Both the position numbers and the translations under genes were made by a program. DNA of 64,000 nucleotides from Silvimonas terrae (GTDB lineage Bacteria > Pseudomonadota > Gammaproteobacteria > Burkholderiales > Chitinibacteraceae), in contig NZ_JACHHN010000002.1 of the NCBI RefSeq assembly GCF_014202765.1, positions 606,138 to 670,137 on the forward strand, written 5' to 3'. Each line of letters begins with the position of its first letter. Position 1 is the first letter of the stretch. The notes beneath the pieces are model-generated. The model was not told the origin of the DNA, did no database searches, and worked only from the letters and a program-made list of their open reading frames with translations. Shown here piece by piece: positions 53,589-60,869 of this stretch.

Positions 53589-54349
53589 GTGCATCCACCC
53601 CCTGGCCAGATCGCCTGCGCGGCCTGGTCATTCCCGCCGTGCTGTTAACCCTATGGCAGTGGGCCGCGCATCACAGCACGGTGTATGCCTACGCTTTTGT
53701 GCCGCTGGAACAAATCTGGCAAGGCTTGCTGCAATCGGTGACGGATGGCGGCTTGTTCATCAACCTGGGGGCCAGCCTTGCCCGTACCAGCGCCGGCCTG
53801 TTGATAGGCAGCGTGGCGGGCCTGGCACTAGGCGGCATTCTGGCGCTGTCCCCGCTGGCTGACAAACTGGCCGGCACGCTGTTTCATGCCCTGCGCCAGG
53901 TGCCGCTACTGGCATGGGCGCCGTTGATCGGGCTGTGGTTTGGCAATAGCGAGCCAGCACGCCTGCTGGTCATCAGCCTGGCTGAGCTTTACCCCGTTAC
54001 GCTCAACACCTTTGAAGGACTGCATCAAACGGAACAGCGCCACCTGGAGCTGGCTGGGCTCTACCAGTTGAACCTGTGGCAGCAATTCTGGCGGGTGCGC
54101 CTGCCAGGGGCCTTGCCGCAGGTTTTTACCGGGCTGATGCATGCGCTGACCTTTGCCTGGATCAGCGCCGTGGGTGCGGAAATGCTGTTTTCCGCCGGGC
54201 CGGGTATTGGTTCAATGATGCTGACGGCAGAAACCAATCAGCGCATGGAGATCGTGCTGATTTGCGTAATCACCATTTCCATTATGGGTGCCTTGATGAA
54301 CCTGGGCCTCGCCGCGCTGGCCCGGCGTTCACTGCGCTGGCATCAGTAG
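53585..54349 (+). CDS. ssuC: SsuC-type ABC permease 2
   Basis: A 254-residue permease with six predicted helices and contact loop TFEGLHQTEQRHLELAGLYQLNLWQQFWRVRLPGALP. Two different permeases in tandem suggest a heterodimeric channel. No ATPase gene follows; the only SsuB-like ATPase is 4.3 kb away at 58655 in another operon. Confidence 0.9.
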   Translation: MSASTPWPDRLRGLVIPAVLLTLWQWAAHHSTVYAYAFVPLEQIWQGLLQSVTDGGLFINLGASLARTSAGLLIGSVAGLALGGILALSPLADKLAGTLFHALRQVPLLAWAPLIGLWFGNSEPARLLVISLAELYPVTLNTFEGLHQTEQRHLELAGLYQLNLWQQFWRVRLPGALPQVFTGLMHALTFAWISAVGAEMLFSAGPGIGSMMLTAETNQRMEIVLICVITISIMGALMNLGLAALARRSLRWHQ

Positions 54350-54375
54350 TTCACAATCCGTGACCCGGATGGAGC

Positions 54376-55110
54376 GTAGCCCGGATGAAGCCAAAGGCGG
54401 GAATCCGGGGTTGCGTCATTCGCAAGGTCACCGCGCCACCACCCCCACTTCCCGTCGTCCGCACCGTAAAACGGTGCTTGCCGAGATCGCCACCCCGGAT
54501 TCTCGCTTCGCTTCATCCGGGCTACATCGCTGCGCACCAGTGATTTGCAATCGACCAGCCGCCGAAACTGAAAAACCCGCAGTCCTTTCAAAGCGCAAAC
54601 CAGTTCGTAGCCCGGATGAAGCCGAAGGCGGGAATCCGGGGTTGCGTCATTCGCAAGATCGCCGCTCCACCATCCCGACTTCCCGTCGTCCGCGCCGTAA
54701 AACTTTGCTTGCCGAGATCGCCACCCCGGATTCTCGCTGCGCTTCATCCGGGCTACTTCGCTGCGCACCAGTGATTTGCAATCGACCAGCCGCTGAAACT
54801 GAAAAACCCGCAGTCCTTTCAAAGCGCAAACCAGTTCGTAGCCCGGATGAAGCCGCAGGCGGGAGTCCGGGGTTGCATCATTCGCAAGATTGCCGCCCCA
54901 CGATCCCGACCTCCCGTCGTCCGCACCGTAAAACTTTGCTTGCCGAGATCGCCACCCCGGATTCTCGCTTCGCTTCATCCGGGCTACATCGCTGCGCACC
55001 AGTGGTTTGCAATCGACCAGCCGCTGCAACTGAAAAACCAGCAGCAATGTTGAAATCTCAACTTCCGCCTCACTGAATACCCAGCAGTCCTGTCAAAGCG
55101 CAAACCAGCC
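54376..55110. repeat. Three tandem 231-bp extragenic repeats
   Basis: GTAGCCCGGATGAAG starts at 54376, 54607 and 54838, exactly 231 bases apart. Each unit holds the inverted pair GTAGCCCGGATGAAGC ... GCTTCATCCGGGCTAC, so each can fold into a large hairpin. The third unit carries an insertion of about 38 bases near 55043-55080. Long reading frames on both strands here are by-products of the repeats. The element fills the 870-base gap between two sulfur operons. Confidence 0.9.
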
Positions 55111-55159
55111 CATCCGCAATTTTTTCATTTATCCATTGAAAATCATCAAGTTACTTACC

Positions 55160-55175
55160 AGGCACGGCTCTTGCT
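55160..55175 (+). promoter_or_regulatory. Sigma-54 promoter of the ssuD2 operon
   Basis: AGGCACGGCTCTTGCT, with perfect GGCACG and TTGC elements at the right spacing, 46 bases before the ATG at 55222 and just after the tandem repeats. Confidence 0.84.
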
Positions 55176-55221
55176 GAAAGAGACACCAGACCGCACATCC
55201 GTTGCGGTGAGGGAGCATGCA

Positions 55222-56385
55222 ATGAGTCTGGAATTTTTCTGGCGTTTACCGCTGGGTAGTGATGGCGCCAATCTGGCATCTGACAAAAACAACCGTGGCG
55301 CGGCCCAGCACGCGCCTGGTCATATCGCCCCCGGCCGCCTGCCGGATGGCTCGCCCGATGGCTTTAATTACATCGATTACATCGCCCAGGTGGCCAAAGC
55401 GGCGGAACTGGCCGGGTTTGAAGGCGCATTGCTGCCAACCGGGCCGGAGCCCTGGGTCGCCGCCGCCGCGCTGGCGCGGGAAACCCGCCGCCTCAAGTTT
55501 CTGATTGCCTTCCAGGCCACCTGGATTCTGCCCGCTTACGCCGCGCAAATGGCCGCAGCCTTGCAGCACCTCTCCGGCAACCGGGTGGAGTGGAACATCA
55601 TCACCGGCGGCAACCCGGCTCAACAGCGCGCCAACGGTGACTTTGCCGAACACGACCTGCGTTACAAGCGCACCGGCGAGTTCCTCGACATCATCCGCGG
55701 TCTGTGGGCCAACCCGCAGTTCTCGTATCAGGGCGAGGTGTACCAGCTGGAAAACGGCAGCCTGCCGCCTGCACTGCGCCACGAGCGCATTCCGGGGATT
55801 TATTTCTCTGGCTTCTCTGATGCCGCCCTGGGCGTCGCCGCCCGCCATGCCGACGTCTATCTGAACTGGGCCGAACCCGTAGACAAGCTGGCACCGCATA
55901 TCGAGCGCGTGCGGGAACTGGCCGACAAACAAGGCCGCTCCGTGCGCTTTGGGGTACGGGTCGATGTGCTGGCGCGCAGCACCGAAGAAGAAGCCTGGGC
56001 CGAAGCCCGCCGCCAGTACGGCCTGATTGATGACAACACCCGCGCCCGTTTGCAGTGGATCGGCAAAGGGTCGGACTCCGTGGGTGCGGCGCGCCAGCAA
56101 GCCTATTACCAGGATGCCGAGCGCTTTGAAGACCTGATCGTCGGCCCGAATCTGTGGTCTGGCTTTGGCAAGGCCCGGCCGGGGCCGTCGATCGGCATCG
56201 TCGGCAATTACCAGAACGTGGCCGAGCGCCTCAACGAATACCGTGAGGCCGGTATCAGCACCTTTATCCTGGCGGGCAACCCGCATCTGGAAGAAGCATT
56301 GCGCGTGGGGCAGGAAATCTTGCCGCTGGTGCACGCCGCCGCCCGCCAGCCCGCCCCCACCCGTGAACCCGCCCTGATCGCCTGA
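55222..56385 (+). CDS. ssuD: SsuD-like flavin-dependent alkanesulfonate monooxygenase 2
   Basis: A 387-residue paralogue of the gene at 49442. MSLEFFWRLPLGSDGANLAS, FLIAFQATWILPAYAAQMAAAL, NRVEWNIITGGNPAQQRANGD and DLIVGPNLWSGFGKARPGPS place it with SsuD-type enzymes. Differences in the substrate region suggest another sulfonate range. GAGGGAG lies seven bases before the ATG. It leads an operon with DszB-like gene 3, an MFS carrier, an ATPase and probably the aldolase. Confidence 0.88.
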   Translation: MSLEFFWRLPLGSDGANLASDKNNRGAAQHAPGHIAPGRLPDGSPDGFNYIDYIAQVAKAAELAGFEGALLPTGPEPWVAAAALARETRRLKFLIAFQATWILPAYAAQMAAALQHLSGNRVEWNIITGGNPAQQRANGDFAEHDLRYKRTGEFLDIIRGLWANPQFSYQGEVYQLENGSLPPALRHERIPGIYFSGFSDAALGVAARHADVYLNWAEPVDKLAPHIERVRELADKQGRSVRFGVRVDVLARSTEEEAWAEARRQYGLIDDNTRARLQWIGKGSDSVGAARQQAYYQDAERFEDLIVGPNLWSGFGKARPGPSIGIVGNYQNVAERLNEYREAGISTFILAGNPHLEEALRVGQEILPLVHAAARQPAPTREPALIA

Positions 56386-56400
56386 CCGGAGAATCCCAGC

Positions 56401-57462
56401 ATGAACCAAACATCGCTCCCTACCCTTTGGTATACCCGTTGCCCCGTGCCGACCGGCCTGGGCATCGCCCTGCAACAAGGCTGGCTGGATCAGGCCTTTG
56501 CCGCGCAATGCACCGAAGTGCGCTCGCTGCGGGAATCCAATGACCGCGCCGTGCGGGAATCGCACTTTGATCACACCTTGCAGAACTCCGTCCGGCATGG
56601 CGGCAATATCCCGGCCATCTGGGCACGGGGTTCTGGCCGTGACACCCGCGTGATCGGCCTGTCCTGGGCCGATGAAGTGCAGCTGATCCTGACCCGCCAA
56701 GACACCGGCATTCGCACCCCGGCGGACCTGAAAGGCCGCAAGTTTGGCCTGCCGCGCTGGCGTGATGTGCAGATCGACTTCACCCGCGCCCAGGCACTGC
56801 GCGGACTGGAAAACGCCCTCAAACTGGAAGGCCTGAGCGTGGCCGATGTGGAACTGGTGGACTTTGAAATCGCCGCCGGTTACAGCGACGCGCCCGCCAA
56901 AACCGGCGCAGGCGGCACAGTCTGGAACAACCGCACACATCACAACCATGAACTGGTGGGGCTGTTGCGCGGCGAAGTGGATGCCATCTTCCTCAAGGGT
57001 GCGCATGGCGCCCAGGTGGCGCGGGATTTCGGCTTGCATGTGGTCATTGATACCGGTAGCCATCCAGACCCGCTGATTCGCAGCAACAACGGCACGCCGC
57101 GCACCTTGACGGTAGACCAGCACTTGCTGACCCATCACTTTGATGCGGCGGTACGGATTGTTGATCAGGTGCTGCGCGCCGAACACTGGGCTTGGGCGCA
57201 TCCAGACGAAACCCGCCGTTATCTGGCGCGGGAAGCCAATACCAGCGAGGCGCTGGTGATCACCGCCTACGGCGAAGATGCCCATCTGAAATTGCGCACC
57301 GACTTGTCCGAGACCTCCGTCGCGGCCTTGCAGGATTTCACGGACTTCCTCGCCCGCTGGCAATTCATCCCGCAACGCTTTGATGTACGGGACTGGATTG
57401 ATCCGCGCCCGCTGGCCGCCGCCCAGCAACTGGATCATGCCCAGGAGGCCGTGCCGGCATGA
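56401..57462 (+). CDS. DszB-like protein 3, all catalytic residues present
   Basis: A 353-residue protein with no signal peptide. Cys14 (TRCPVPTGLG), His55 (ESHFDH) and Arg65 with Gly67-Gly68 (VRHGGNIPAI) match the DszB catalytic set with the conserved ten-residue His-Arg spacing. GLSWADEVQLILTRQDTGIRTPADLKGRKFGL continues the family pattern. It lies 15 bases after an SsuD-like gene, repeating the monooxygenase plus DszB-like pairing of the first operon. It overlaps the MFS gene by four bases. Confidence 0.78.
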   Translation: MNQTSLPTLWYTRCPVPTGLGIALQQGWLDQAFAAQCTEVRSLRESNDRAVRESHFDHTLQNSVRHGGNIPAIWARGSGRDTRVIGLSWADEVQLILTRQDTGIRTPADLKGRKFGLPRWRDVQIDFTRAQALRGLENALKLEGLSVADVELVDFEIAAGYSDAPAKTGAGGTVWNNRTHHNHELVGLLRGEVDAIFLKGAHGAQVARDFGLHVVIDTGSHPDPLIRSNNGTPRTLTVDQHLLTHHFDAAVRIVDQVLRAEHWAWAHPDETRRYLAREANTSEALVITAYGEDAHLKLRTDLSETSVAALQDFTDFLARWQFIPQRFDVRDWIDPRPLAAAQQLDHAQEAVPA

Positions 57463-58658
57463 GCGATTCCGCCACGCCCCTGGAGGTGCGCCGCTTTGTG
57501 CTGGCTTTTGCCGGGCTCAGCCTGATTTCCGGCATCACCATCGGCATGAACAAAATCCTCGGCACGTTGCTGGGTTTGCAACTGGGCGTAACCACCTGGC
57601 AGTTGGGGGTGATCAGCGGGGCAGAAACCCTGGCACTGGCCGTGGGCACGCTGCCGGCCGGGCGCATTCTGGGGCGGGGCGACCCGCGCGTCTGGTACGC
57701 GCTGGTCAGCCTGTTACTGGCGGGCGTGTTCATTGCCCTGCCCCGTCTGGGGCAGTGGCAATGGGTGGCGCTGGCCATGTTTGCCGCCGGCTTGTGCATC
57801 TCGTTTCGCATTGTGGCGATGAGCACGGTGTTCTTGCTGCAGTTGCCCCGCATCGGCCACGCCCGCGCCGGTTGGTACAAAGGCTCGCTCACGCTGGGTA
57901 TCCAGTTTGCCGGGCCGCTGATTGCCAGCTATTTCACCGCCAATCTGGGCCTGACCATTGCCTTTGGCATCTCTGCCGCGCTATTCACTTTGCTGGCCGT
58001 GCTGGGTTGGGTGGTGTTGCCGGCAGAAACGGGGGCCCGCAAAGACCGTGCGCCAACCCGCTTGCGTGACGTACTGCGCATTGCGGACGTCCGCCGCGTG
58101 TACCTGTTTGAAGTGCTGGGCAGCATGACCAGTTCCGCCTGGGGCGTCTTTGCCATCTTGCTGGCCGTGCGCTTTTTGCACTGGCCGGCGCATACCGCGG
58201 TGTGGCTGGTGGCCTTGCAAGGCATTAGCTATGTGGTGGTGCTGTTCAGCGGTGGCCGCTGGCTGCTGGGCCCGCATAGCGAGCGCTGGTATCGATCCGG
58301 GCATGCGCTGATTCTGGCCAGTTTGCTGCTGGCCGGGCTGTTCCGCGCCGATGTGGCCTTTGTACTGGCCGCGCTGGGGTTTGGCTTTGGCCTGGGCATC
58401 AACAACCTCATTAATTTTGCCCGCATGGCGCAAGCGCCCGTCGACAAAAGCAGTGCCTCCGCCCACCTGACCCTGTTCCAGATGCTGGGTAGCGCCGCCG
58501 GGGCCATGGGTTCGGGCTGGCTGGGCAGCCGGCTGGGTCTGCAAACCGTCTTTCTGTTATGGACACTGCCCTGGATAGCCACCTGGCCGGGCTGGCAAAC
58601 CCTGTGGCTGCGATTTACCCGCAATCCCGCCGTAATGGTCAACAAGGAAACCGCATGA
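57459..58658 (+). CDS. MFS transporter
   Basis: A 399-residue carrier with about 12 membrane helices and the typical MFS loop (AVGTLPAGRILGRGDPRVW) after helix 2. A long loop at about residues 185-205 separates the two halves. It lies between a DszB-like gene and the SsuB ATPase. It could take up a small sulfur compound or expel the desulfurised product; direction cannot be told. Confidence 0.82.
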   Translation: MSDSATPLEVRRFVLAFAGLSLISGITIGMNKILGTLLGLQLGVTTWQLGVISGAETLALAVGTLPAGRILGRGDPRVWYALVSLLLAGVFIALPRLGQWQWVALAMFAAGLCISFRIVAMSTVFLLQLPRIGHARAGWYKGSLTLGIQFAGPLIASYFTANLGLTIAFGISAALFTLLAVLGWVVLPAETGARKDRAPTRLRDVLRIADVRRVYLFEVLGSMTSSAWGVFAILLAVRFLHWPAHTAVWLVALQGISYVVVLFSGGRWLLGPHSERWYRSGHALILASLLLAGLFRADVAFVLAALGFGFGLGINNLINFARMAQAPVDKSSASAHLTLFQMLGSAAGAMGSGWLGSRLGLQTVFLLWTLPWIATWPGWQTLWLRFTRNPAVMVNKETA

Positions 58659-59512
58659 ACGCCCCTGTCTCGATCAAAACCTCAACCCACTTGCGTGGCG
58701 CCTTATCGGTCATTGGCATCCACAAAGTGTTCGGTGAAGGCGCTGCAGCACTACCGGTGTTAGAGGACATCAATCTGGCGATCCGGCCGGGCGAATTCGT
58801 CGCCATTGTCGGGGCCAGCGGTTGCGGCAAATCCACCTTGCTGCGCCTTTTGGCCGGGCTGGATACGCAGTTTGAAGGGGTGCTCTTGCATGACGGCGAA
58901 CCGCTCAAGGGCACCAGCACCCAGCGTGGCCTGGTGTTCCAGGATCACCGCCTGCTGCCCTGGCTGACCGTGCGCCAGAACATTGATCTGGCTTTGCTCA
59001 ACGCCGGGCTTGATACGACCAGCCGCCAGCAGCGCATTGCCGCCAGCGTGGAACAAGTGGGGCTGACCCCATTCATTGACGCCTGGCCCCATCAGTTGTC
59101 TGGCGGCATGGCCCAGCGTGCCGCCATTGCCCGGGCGCTGGCCGCCCGCCCGCAAGTGTTGCTGCTGGATGAACCGCTGGGCGCGCTGGATGCCCTGACG
59201 CGGCTGAAGTTGCAGCAAGAACTGCGCCGGCTCTGGCAGGAAGAAGCCATCACCATGGTCATGGTGACCCACGATATTGAAGAGGCGCTGTACCTGGCGG
59301 ACCGGGTCATTGTGCTGGATGCCCGCCCCGGCCGGATCCGCAAGGAAGTCCCGGTTGATCTGCCCCACCCACGCAATCGCAATGCGGCGAATTTTGTCGC
59401 GCTGCGCGACGTCCTGCTGGCCGAATTCAGCGACGGGGTTCCCGCCGAACCCCTGCGTGAACCGCACCTGCAATGGGGCGGCGCCGACTGGCTGAAACGC
59501 ATGAGCTGGTAA
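58655..59512 (+). CDS. ssuB: SsuB-type ABC transporter ATPase
   Basis: A 285-residue ATPase: Walker A GASGCGKST, Q-loop VFQDHRLLPWLTV, signature LSGGMAQR, Walker B VLLLDEPLGALD and H-loop MVTHDIEEAL, all typical of SsuB/TauB. An N-terminal extension of about 20 residues is present. It overlaps the MFS stop codon. No permease is in its own operon, so it most likely energises the SsuC pair at 52785-54349. Confidence 0.9.
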   Translation: MNAPVSIKTSTHLRGALSVIGIHKVFGEGAAALPVLEDINLAIRPGEFVAIVGASGCGKSTLLRLLAGLDTQFEGVLLHDGEPLKGTSTQRGLVFQDHRLLPWLTVRQNIDLALLNAGLDTTSRQQRIAASVEQVGLTPFIDAWPHQLSGGMAQRAAIARALAARPQVLLLDEPLGALDALTRLKLQQELRRLWQEEAITMVMVTHDIEEALYLADRVIVLDARPGRIRKEVPVDLPHPRNRNAANFVALRDVLLAEFSDGVPAEPLREPHLQWGGADWLKRMSW

Positions 59513-59580
59513 GCCGCCCCTCTCCCGTTTGTTTTAGTTGCCGCACAACCCCGTATTTTTTCCTACAAGGAATCCGCTCC

Positions 59581-60312
59581 ATGTCCGTACAACCTGTCAC
59601 CTCCACGCTGGAACGCTCGCTCGATGCCGATCTGGCCGAATTCGTCGCCGGGGTCCGCAAGGCCGCCATCAAGGCGGTCAAAGTACTCACCGAAACCGGC
59701 ACGCTGTCTGCCACCGGCACCTTTGGTGCGGCAGAGCGCGTGCCCGGCCAGAACCGGCTGGTCTCTGTCGGTTACGGCGGCCCGTTTGCCGAAGGCGATG
59801 GCATCAGCGTTGCCATCGTGGAGTTTGATGGCACGGTGGTTTACAGCGAAGGCGGCGCAGCCGGTGGTGGCGCGCGTTACGCCGCCATTCTCAAGACACA
59901 TCCGGACATCACCACGGTGATCCATGCCCACACGCCCTACCTGGGCGCCTGGGCCGGCGCGCACCGTACGCTGCCGCTGCTGTATGTACCGGCGCAACGC
60001 TGGACGCTGACGCGTGAAGTGCCGATCTATATCAACCGCCGCCAGGCCGAGTCTGCCTTCATTCTGGAAAAAATTGCAGAAGACCCGTACACCGAAGCCA
60101 TTCTGGAGGCCAACGGCGGCTCTACCTTCTGGGGCAAAAAAGGCCTGCTGAAAACCTCGGCGCAAATTCTGGTGCTGGAAGAAGGCGCGCGTTTCCAGGC
60201 GCTGGCAGAACTCCTGGGCGGCACCAAGCCCTATGGCTCTGGCGTGCTGGAACAGCAATGGAAAATGAGTGGCCTGATCGACAAGGCCGACCCGGCGGTT
60301 TATTCCGCCTGA
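59581..60312 (+). CDS. Class II aldolase/adducin-family protein
   Basis: A 243-residue protein with the class II aldolase fold. Zinc-binding histidines are visible in VIHAHTPYLGAWAGAHRTL, with GDGISVAIVEFDG before and the C-terminal GTKPYGSGVLEQQW. AAGGAATCC precedes the ATG. Members act on sugar phosphates or related aldols; this one may process the carbon part left after desulfonation. It follows ssuB by 68 bases without its own promoter being evident. Confidence 0.78.
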   Translation: MSVQPVTSTLERSLDADLAEFVAGVRKAAIKAVKVLTETGTLSATGTFGAAERVPGQNRLVSVGYGGPFAEGDGISVAIVEFDGTVVYSEGGAAGGGARYAAILKTHPDITTVIHAHTPYLGAWAGAHRTLPLLYVPAQRWTLTREVPIYINRRQAESAFILEKIAEDPYTEAILEANGGSTFWGKKGLLKTSAQILVLEEGARFQALAELLGGTKPYGSGVLEQQWKMSGLIDKADPAVYSA

Positions 60313-60334
60313 ACGCACTAGCCCGCGCAGTTGT

Positions 60335-60583
60335 GTAGCCCGGATGAAGCAAAGCGGCAATCCGGGGCGGGGATGCTGCCCAGAACCAGACTCTGCGTGG
60401 ATGCGTGGTCACCCCGGATTCCCGCCTTTGGCTCCATCCGGGCTACGGGGCTGATTAGAACCCTACTCTGCGTGGGTGCGTGGTCACCCCGGATTCTCGC
60501 TACGCTTCATCCGGGCTACGGGCCGATCCGGCGGTGTACGCCGTTTGAGGGTTGTAGGGTGGATTCGCGAAGCAATCCACCCT
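60335..60583. repeat. Extragenic hairpin repeats related to the 231-bp element
   Basis: From 60335 the stretch starts with GTAGCCCGGATGAAGC, and CATCCGGGCTAC recurs twice, ending at 60519, as in the tandem units at 54376. A second, different inverted repeat follows: AGGGTGGATT (60556-60565) with AATCCACCCT (60574-60583). These are dispersed extragenic elements, not genes. Confidence 0.8.
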
Positions 60584-60595
60584 GGCGCATATTAC

Positions 60596-60627
60596 AAAAC
60601 CGGCCCGCGTGGCCGGTTTTGTTTTTT
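60596..60627 (+). terminator. Terminator after the aldolase gene
   Basis: AAAACCGGCC (60596-60605) and GGCCGGTTTT (60611-60620) form a perfect stem with loop CGCGT, followed by GTTTTTT. It closes the ssuD2 operon before the receptor promoter. Confidence 0.87.
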
Positions 60628-60778
60628 CCACAGAAACAGCAACGTACTTTTGTTTCAATGGTGAGAAAGCAACAGCGTTACTCAGATATCAACACCCAGC
60701 CTGCCCGACTCGCCAATCCGTCACCCTGAAAAACAAAATACCCATTTAAAAACAATGCATTAAAAAACACTCAATACA

Positions 60779-60794
60779 TGGCACGGCCATTGCT
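60779..60794 (+). promoter_or_regulatory. Sigma-54 promoter of the TonB receptor operon
   Basis: TGGCACGGCCATTGCT, a full-consensus -24/-12 promoter, 76 bases before the ATG at 60870. An in-frame ATG directly after it (60795) cannot be the start, because it would lie at or before the transcription start. Confidence 0.88.
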
Positions 60795-60869
60795 ATGTAC
60801 CCCGTACCGGCTGACACAGCCACATACAACAAACCGGCAAATAACAAGCCGGCTCCACGGGGATTACCA

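Noticed and set aside
54343..55076. Long open frames on both strands in the 231-bp repeats
   Set aside because: They consist of three near-identical repeat translations and end at the repeat edges; they are artefacts of the repeat composition.
54376..55110. Possible CRISPR array
   Set aside because: Unit length is 231 bases with no short repeat-spacer alternation, and no cas genes are present in the window.
55246..57438. A 730-residue open frame on the minus strand opposite ssuD2 and DszB-like gene 3
   Set aside because: It arises from high G+C at third positions in the real plus-strand genes, shows no domain, and has no promoter or ribosome site.
60795..60869. Earlier in-frame ATG for the TonB receptor
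   Set aside because: It is immediately after the -12 element, hence at or before the transcription start, and it would bury the signal peptide.
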